From Gammaproteobacteria bacterium (GTDB lineage Bacteria > Pseudomonadota > Gammaproteobacteria > SZUA-21), in NCBI GenBank assembly GCA_027021095.1, contig JALUUZ010000051.1:1-17919 (forward strand): a stretch of DNA of 17,919 nt, given 5' to 3'. Below, piece after piece: positions 13,512 through 17,919 of the stretch; the stretch's first letter is position 1; every line of letters begins with the position of its first letter. The notes below the pieces were generated by a model. That model saw only the letters and a list, made by a program, of their open reading frames with translations, searched no databases and was not told where the DNA came from. The translations under genes and the position numbers were made by a program.

Positions 13512-13530
13512 GCCTGCGCGCTGCGCAGGC
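13512..13530. other. 8 bp perfect GC hairpin
   Basis: GCCTGCGC and GCGCAGGC pair perfectly around GCT. A second hairpin follows at 13549-13567 (GGAAAAAC with GTTTTTCC around AGG). Neither is followed by a T tract. They could form the end of the pgeF-ZIP transcript or the leader of the next gene. Confidence 0.45.
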
Positions 13531-13651
13531 CGCAGACGATAAGAGCCAGGAAAAACAGGGTTTTTCCCAGGGTGTGGAAACAGGCTGATGCAACACGTTG
13601 ATTCCGGCGTGCAAGTTGCAAGAGATAAAGTTGTATTCCTGTTATTACATA

Positions 13652-15163
13652 ATGGATTTTATGGCAAGCAGTGACACGATATTCGACTGGATTTTCACGC
13701 TGTTGGGCTATGGCCTGATCCTGTTGTGCTTTGTGCTGCTTGGCATGTACTGGTATGACCGGGTGCAGAAGGAGCATGCGGTCAGGCGTAATTTCCCACT
13801 GATCGGGCGGGCGCGGTATTTTCTCGAAAATCTCGGTGAATACCTGCGCCAGTATTTTTATGCCAATGACCGTGAAGAAATCCCGTTCAATCGGGCGACT
13901 CGTAACTGGGTCTACCGGACGTCGAAAAACATCGGCGGCACGATCGGCTTTGGTTCGACCAACGATCTGCGCATGCCGGGTACGATTATCTTCGTCAACG
14001 CGGCCTACCCGGTGCTGGAGGAGGACAACAAGCCCACACCGCCACTGGTGATCGGCCCGGATTGTGTTTACCCCTATGTCGCCAAACATATCGTCAATGT
14101 CTCCGGCATGAGTTTCGGCGCCTTGTCGGCACCGGCGGTCCGTGCCTTGTCGGTCGGTGCGGCCAAGGCCGGAATCTGGTTGAACACCGGCGAAGGCGGG
14201 CTGTCGCCTTATCATCTTGAAGGCGGCGGCGACCTGATTTTCCAGATTGGTACGGCGAAATACGGTGTCAGGGATGAAAAAGGCCGCCTGTGCGACCAGC
14301 GCCTGAAGGAAGTCGCGCTGCGCGTCAAGGCGTTTGAGATCAAGCTTTCGCAGGGGGCTAAACCCGGTCGTGGCGGGGTGCTGCCCGGGTGCAAGGTCAC
14401 CGCCGAGATCGCGCGTATCCGTGGCATCAGGCAGGGACAGACCTCCAACAGCCCTAACCGGCATCCGGAGATTCGTAATGACAACGACTTGCTGGACATG
14501 ATCAACCATGTACGCGAAGTGACGGGCCGGCCGGTAGGCATCAAGATAGTGTTGGGCAGCGACAGGCCGATCAAGGAATTGTGTGAAGCGATCATGCGGC
14601 GTGGTGTCAGCCAGGCACCGGACTTTATCACATTGGATGGTGGTGACGGCGGCACCGGGGCTGCGCCACAGGTGTTGGCCGACTATGTCGGGCTGCCGTT
14701 GTCGGAGGCCCTGCCGATTCTGGTCGACACGTTGATTTCAGCCGGATTGCGTGAACGTATCCGGGTGATAGCCTCCGGCAAGCTGGTTACCTCGGCCAAG
14801 GTGGCTTGGGCTTTGTGCCTGGGCGCCAATTTTATCGTCACCGCCAGGGGATTTATGTTCGCGCTTGGTTGTATCCAGTCACAGCAGTGTCATCGTGACA
14901 CCTGCCCGACCGGGATTACGACCCAGAATCCACGCCTGCAGCGCGGCCTGGTGGTCGGGGTCAAGAGTGAACGAGTCGCCAGCTATGCGCACTGGATGAA
15001 TTTCGAGGTCGACCGCCTGGCACACTCCTGTGGCCTGGTCCATGCAAGAGAGTTCCGGCGTGAACATGCAAGGATGGTCAAATCTTCCGGTTTCAGCATC
15101 CCACTCGACGAGCTCTATCCCTATCCCGAAGCCTATTTCGGCAAGAAACAGCTCAGGAGCTAG
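13652..15163 (+). CDS. FMN-binding glutamate synthase-like protein, membrane-anchored
   Basis: A 503-aa protein. A hydrophobic helix at about residues 12-34 is followed by basic residues, predicting an N-terminal membrane anchor with the catalytic part in the cytoplasm. Residues ~80-470 form the glutamate synthase FMN/TIM-barrel domain, with the KLSQGAKPGRGG motif (231-242), the LDGGDGGTGAAP phosphate-binding loop (328-339), and three cysteines C407-x5-C413-x4-C418 that match the [3Fe-4S] cluster spacing of GltS. The glutaminase domain and the GltB C-terminal domain of full glutamate synthase are absent. It could use free ammonia or act on another substrate. Start: ATG 13652; an ATG at 13661 is equally possible and upstream TTG 13598 lacks support. 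No good ribosome site is seen for any of these. Confidence 0.88.
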   Translation: MDFMASSDTIFDWIFTLLGYGLILLCFVLLGMYWYDRVQKEHAVRRNFPLIGRARYFLENLGEYLRQYFYANDREEIPFNRATRNWVYRTSKNIGGTIGFGSTNDLRMPGTIIFVNAAYPVLEEDNKPTPPLVIGPDCVYPYVAKHIVNVSGMSFGALSAPAVRALSVGAAKAGIWLNTGEGGLSPYHLEGGGDLIFQIGTAKYGVRDEKGRLCDQRLKEVALRVKAFEIKLSQGAKPGRGGVLPGCKVTAEIARIRGIRQGQTSNSPNRHPEIRNDNDLLDMINHVREVTGRPVGIKIVLGSDRPIKELCEAIMRRGVSQAPDFITLDGGDGGTGAAPQVLADYVGLPLSEALPILVDTLISAGLRERIRVIASGKLVTSAKVAWALCLGANFIVTARGFMFALGCIQSQQCHRDTCPTGITTQNPRLQRGLVVGVKSERVASYAHWMNFEVDRLAHSCGLVHAREFRREHARMVKSSGFSIPLDELYPYPEAYFGKKQLRS

Positions 15164-15201
15164 CGCGCGTTGCTCACCACCGTTCGTCGCGAGACGGCGC
15201 A

Positions 15202-15230
15202 AGGGTGCGTTATACGCACCACTGTCCTTT
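15202..15230 (+). terminator. Third palindromic repeat copy, possible terminator
   Basis: GGTGCGT (15204-15210), loop TAT, and ACGCACC (15214-15220) form a perfect 7 bp hairpin followed after 8 nt by TTTTT. The 19 bp at 15202-15220 differ from 13282-13300 at one base, so this is a member of the dispersed repeat family. It lies 38 bp after the glutamate synthase-like gene and before the clpB promoter, so it may double as a terminator. Confidence 0.4.
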
Positions 15231-15245
15231 TTCCTGTCCGGGAGC

Positions 15246-15273
15246 CTTGAATCCCCGCTATTTACCCTCATAG
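15246..15273 (+). promoter_or_regulatory. Sigma-32 heat-shock promoter of clpB
   Basis: CTTGAA (15246-15251) is a perfect sigma-32 -35 core. After a 14 nt spacer comes CCTCATAG (15266-15273), which matches the CCCCATnT -10 at six of eight positions counting the free one. Transcription would start near 15280, 48 nt before the clpB ATG. clpB is a standard sigma-32 target in gammaproteobacteria, which raises confidence. Confidence 0.65.
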
Positions 15274-15327
15274 TTGTAAGAAGACATCAATTGCCTGTGA
15301 CACATTCAACTTACCGGGGCTATCACA

Positions 15328-17919
15328 ATGAGAATGGACAAACTGACAAGCAAATTTCAACTCGCTGTTGCCGACGCGCAAAGCCTGGCAGTCGGCCGTG
15401 ATCACCAGTTTATCGAGCCGGTACACCTGATGATTGCACTGCTCGACCAGGAAGGAGGGTCGATACGCCATCTGCTGACCCAGGCCAATGTCAATGTGAA
15501 CCAATTACGTTCTGCGCTGGGCTCTGTGCTGGACCAGTTGCCTTCCGTGCAGGGGGGTGACGGTGATGTGCATCTTTCCAACGATCTTGCACGGTTGTTG
15601 AATATGACCGACAAGCTGGCGCAGCAACGCAAGGACAGTTACATCTCCAGCGAGTTGTTCGTGCTTGCCGCAGTCAAGGACAAGGGCAGGGTCGGTGACC
15701 TGCTGCGCAGTGCCGGTGCCACCGAGAAGGCGATCGAAAGTGCGATAGAGAATCTTCGTGGCGGCCAGAAAGTCGACGATGTCAATGCCGAGGACCAGCG
15801 TCAGGCATTGGAGAAGTATACGATTGACATTACCGAGCGCGCGGAGCAGAACAAGCTCGATCCGGTGATCGGGCGTGATGACGAGATTCGCCGGACGATC
15901 CAGGTGTTGCAGCGCCGCACCAAGAACAACCCGGTACTGATCGGTGAACCAGGTGTCGGCAAGACCGCGATCATCGAAGGACTTGCACAGCGTATCGTCA
16001 ATGCTGAGGTGCCTGAAGGCTTGAAAGGCAAACGCGTACTGTCACTGGACATGGGGGCGTTACTCGCAGGTGCCAAGTTCCGCGGTGATTTCGAGGAACG
16101 CCTGAAAGCAGTCTTGAATGATCTGGCCAAGCAGGAAGGGCAGATCATCCTGTTTATCGATGAGATTCACACGATGGTCGGTGCCGGCAAAGCCGAAGGG
16201 GCGATGGATGCAGGCAATATGCTGAAACCGGCGCTGGCGCGCGGTGAGCTGCATTGTGTCGGTGCGACTACGCTCGATGAGTACCGCCAGCATATCGAAA
16301 AGGACGCAGCATTGGAGCGCCGTTTTCAGAAAATCCTGATCGAAGAACCCAGTGTCGAGGACACCATCGCCATTCTGCGTGGTTTGAAAGAACGTTACGA
16401 GCTGCATCATGGAGTGGATATTACCGACCCGGCGATCGTCGCCGCGGCGGTGCTGTCACACCGCTATATTTCCGGGCGCCAGTTGCCTGACAAGGCCATC
16501 GACCTGATCGACGAGGCAGCCAGCCGTATCCGCATGGAAATCGATTCCAAGCCCGAAGAAATGGACCGCCTGGAGCGGCGCCTGATCCAGCTCAAGATCG
16601 AGCGCGAAGCCTTGAAGAAGGAATCGGACGAGGCATCGAAGAAGCGGCTCGACAAGCTGAACGAGGAGATTGCCGCGGTCGAGCGAGAGTACTCGGACCT
16701 CGAGGAAATCTGGAAAGCGGAAAAAGCAGCGTTGCAGGGGGCGACTCACATCAAGGAAGAACTCGAACGGGTGCGTATCGAACTCGACAACGCACGCCGG
16801 GCCGGTGACCTGGCGAGAATGTCGGAGTTGCAGTACGGCCGCATTCCGGAGTTGGAAAAGCAGCTGCGTGCCGCGACTGAAGCGGAAACCAAAGAGATGA
16901 AACTGCTGCGCAACCATGTTGCCGAAGAAGAAGTCGCCGAAGTGGTTTCACGCTGGACCGGTATTCCGGTCAGCAAGATGCTCGAAGGAGAGCGCGAAAA
17001 ATTGCTGCACCTGGAAAAAGACATTCATCGCCGCGTGATCGGCCAAGACGAGGCGGTCAATGCAGTCGCCAACGCGATACGGCGTTCGCGTGCCGGCCTG
17101 TCGGATCCGAACCGGCCGAACGGTTCCTTCCTATTTCTTGGGCCTACCGGTGTGGGTAAGACCGAGTTGACCAAGGCACTGGCCGAGATCCTGTTCGACA
17201 CCGAAGAGGCGATGGTGCGTATCGATATGTCGGAGTTCATGGAAAAGCATTCTGTCGCCCGCCTGATCGGCGCACCGCCGGGTTATGTAGGCTACGAGGA
17301 AGGCGGATACTTGACCGAGGCAGTCAGGCGCAGACCCTATTCGGTTATTCTGCTCGATGAGGTCGAGAAGGCGCACCCGGATGTATTCAACGTCTTATTG
17401 CAGGTGCTGGATGACGGGCGTTTGACCGACGGTCACGGGCGCACCGTGGATTTCAGGAACACCGTGATCGTGATGACTTCGAATCTTGGTTCACACGTGA
17501 TCCAGGAACTGGCAGGCGAGGAGAACTATGAAAAAATGAAGTCATCGGTGATGGAGATCGTCGGCACGCATTTTCGCCCTGAGTTCATCAATCGTATCGA
17601 TGAAGTGGTAGTCTTCCATCCGCTTGCGGCCGAACAGATCCGTGCGATCTGTACGATCCAGATCGAGCAGCTGCGTAAGCGCCTGGCCGAAAACGGCCTG
17701 GAGCTGAAGGTCAGCGACAAGGCGCTCGACAAGTTGGGCGAAGCCGGGTTCGACACGGTGTATGGCGCAAGACCGTTGAAGCGCGCAATTCAGCAACGGC
17801 TGGAAAATCCGTTGGCACAGGAACTGCTGTCAGGCAAGTATAAACCGGGCAGCGTGATCAGTGTCGATGTCAAGAAAGGCGATTTCGTGTTCAGCATCAA
17901 GCAGGGCGCGGACTCGCTC
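15328..17919 (+). CDS. clpB: ClpB disaggregase (AAA+ chaperone), 3' end beyond window
   Basis: 864 codons are open to the window edge with no stop; E. coli ClpB has 857 residues, so only a few residues are missing. Order: N-terminal Clp repeat domain (1-145); first AAA+ module with Walker A GEPGVGKT (206-213) and Walker B D278-E279; coiled-coil M domain (about 400-530); second AAA+ module with Walker A GPTGVGKT (605-612) and Walker B D677-E678. These positions equal those of E. coli, so there are no internal indels before the second module. ClpB is a hexameric ATPase that works with DnaK to pull apart protein aggregates after heat stress. Start: ATG 15328 gives MRMDKLTSKFQ, the usual ClpB opening. 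It is under the candidate heat-shock promoter upstream. Confidence 0.98.
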   Translation, partial: MRMDKLTSKFQLAVADAQSLAVGRDHQFIEPVHLMIALLDQEGGSIRHLLTQANVNVNQLRSALGSVLDQLPSVQGGDGDVHLSNDLARLLNMTDKLAQQRKDSYISSELFVLAAVKDKGRVGDLLRSAGATEKAIESAIENLRGGQKVDDVNAEDQRQALEKYTIDITERAEQNKLDPVIGRDDEIRRTIQVLQRRTKNNPVLIGEPGVGKTAIIEGLAQRIVNAEVPEGLKGKRVLSLDMGALLAGAKFRGDFEERLKAVLNDLAKQEGQIILFIDEIHTMVGAGKAEGAMDAGNMLKPALARGELHCVGATTLDEYRQHIEKDAALERRFQKILIEEPSVEDTIAILRGLKERYELHHGVDITDPAIVAAAVLSHRYISGRQLPDKAIDLIDEAASRIRMEIDSKPEEMDRLERRLIQLKIEREALKKESDEASKKRLDKLNEEIAAVEREYSDLEEIWKAEKAALQGATHIKEELERVRIELDNARRAGDLARMSELQYGRIPELEKQLRAATEAETKEMKLLRNHVAEEEVAEVVSRWTGIPVSKMLEGEREKLLHLEKDIHRRVIGQDEAVNAVANAIRRSRAGLSDPNRPNGSFLFLGPTGVGKTELTKALAEILFDTEEAMVRIDMSEFMEKHSVARLIGAPPGYVGYEEGGYLTEAVRRRPYSVILLDEVEKAHPDVFNVLLQVLDDGRLTDGHGRTVDFRNTVIVMTSNLGSHVIQELAGEENYEKMKSSVMEIVGTHFRPEFINRIDEVVVFHPLAAEQIRAICTIQIEQLRKRLAENGLELKVSDKALDKLGEAGFDTVYGARPLKRAIQQRLENPLAQELLSGKYKPGSVISVDVKKGDFVFSIKQGADSL

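Noticed and set aside
13250..13601. Three overlapping plus-strand ORFs of 66-103 codons
   Set aside because: They run through the tandem repeat, have no ribosome sites and give sequences that differ in each unit without codon-like conservation.
13598..13651. TTG start for the glutamate synthase-like protein
   Set aside because: It has no ribosome site and the added 18 residues are not family-like; the ATG at 13652 or 13661 directly precedes the membrane helix.
1..17919. CRISPR array, phage or defence island
   Set aside because: No regularly spaced repeats, cas genes, integrase or toxin-antitoxin pair were found; the HNH and XRE genes alone do not make a case.

Overview
This 17.9 kb window looks like chromosomal DNA of a GC-rich gammaproteobacterium. 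The support is the close linkage of pgeF (yfiH family) and clpB, which are adjacent in many gammaproteobacteria, a sigma-32-like heat-shock promoter before clpB, and the protein families present. I cannot assign a genus. No rRNA, CRISPR array, transposase, integrase or phage gene is visible.

Layout. Positions 1-1930 are loosely packed. They hold a doubtful 61-codon ORF, a clear rho-independent terminator, an HNH endonuclease, an orphan HipB-like XRE regulator, a long hairpin, a tRNA-Ile(GAT) whose acceptor tip is mispaired and lacks CCA, and about 360 bp of highly self-complementary DNA. A slipin/SPFH protein with three copies of its N-terminal beta-hairpin motif follows (1934-3091) and ends at a terminator.

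Positions 3164-7900 form an unusual signalling island. A sigma-54-like promoter precedes a 681-aa CheA-shaped protein in which a STAS domain replaces the His-phosphotransfer domain and the ATP-binding boxes are lost, so it is a likely pseudokinase. A CheW-like protein follows. Convergent to these is a two-gene operon: a response regulator fused to a CheC-type phosphatase, then a PAS-GGDEF diguanylate cyclase with intact catalytic and inhibitory sites. No chemoreceptor, CheR, CheB or catalytically complete CheA is in the window. I infer a chemosensory-like scaffold that does not phosphorylate, linked to phosphatase and c-di-GMP output. This is the best candidate for something undescribed.

Positions 8104-10475 encode a two-subunit, Tat-linked, membrane-type GMC dehydrogenase (gluconate 2-dehydrogenase subunit-3-like plus an FAD subunit) with overlapping genes. 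A DUF5677 protein, pgeF and a ZIP-family metal transporter follow on the same strand. Positions 13191-13651 carry no convincing gene. They hold a diverged ~120 bp tandem duplication with a 36 bp identical core, and two opposed copies of a 21 bp palindromic repeat. A third copy lies just upstream of clpB. A membrane-anchored FMN/[3Fe-4S] glutamate-synthase-like protein and clpB (open at the window edge) complete the region.
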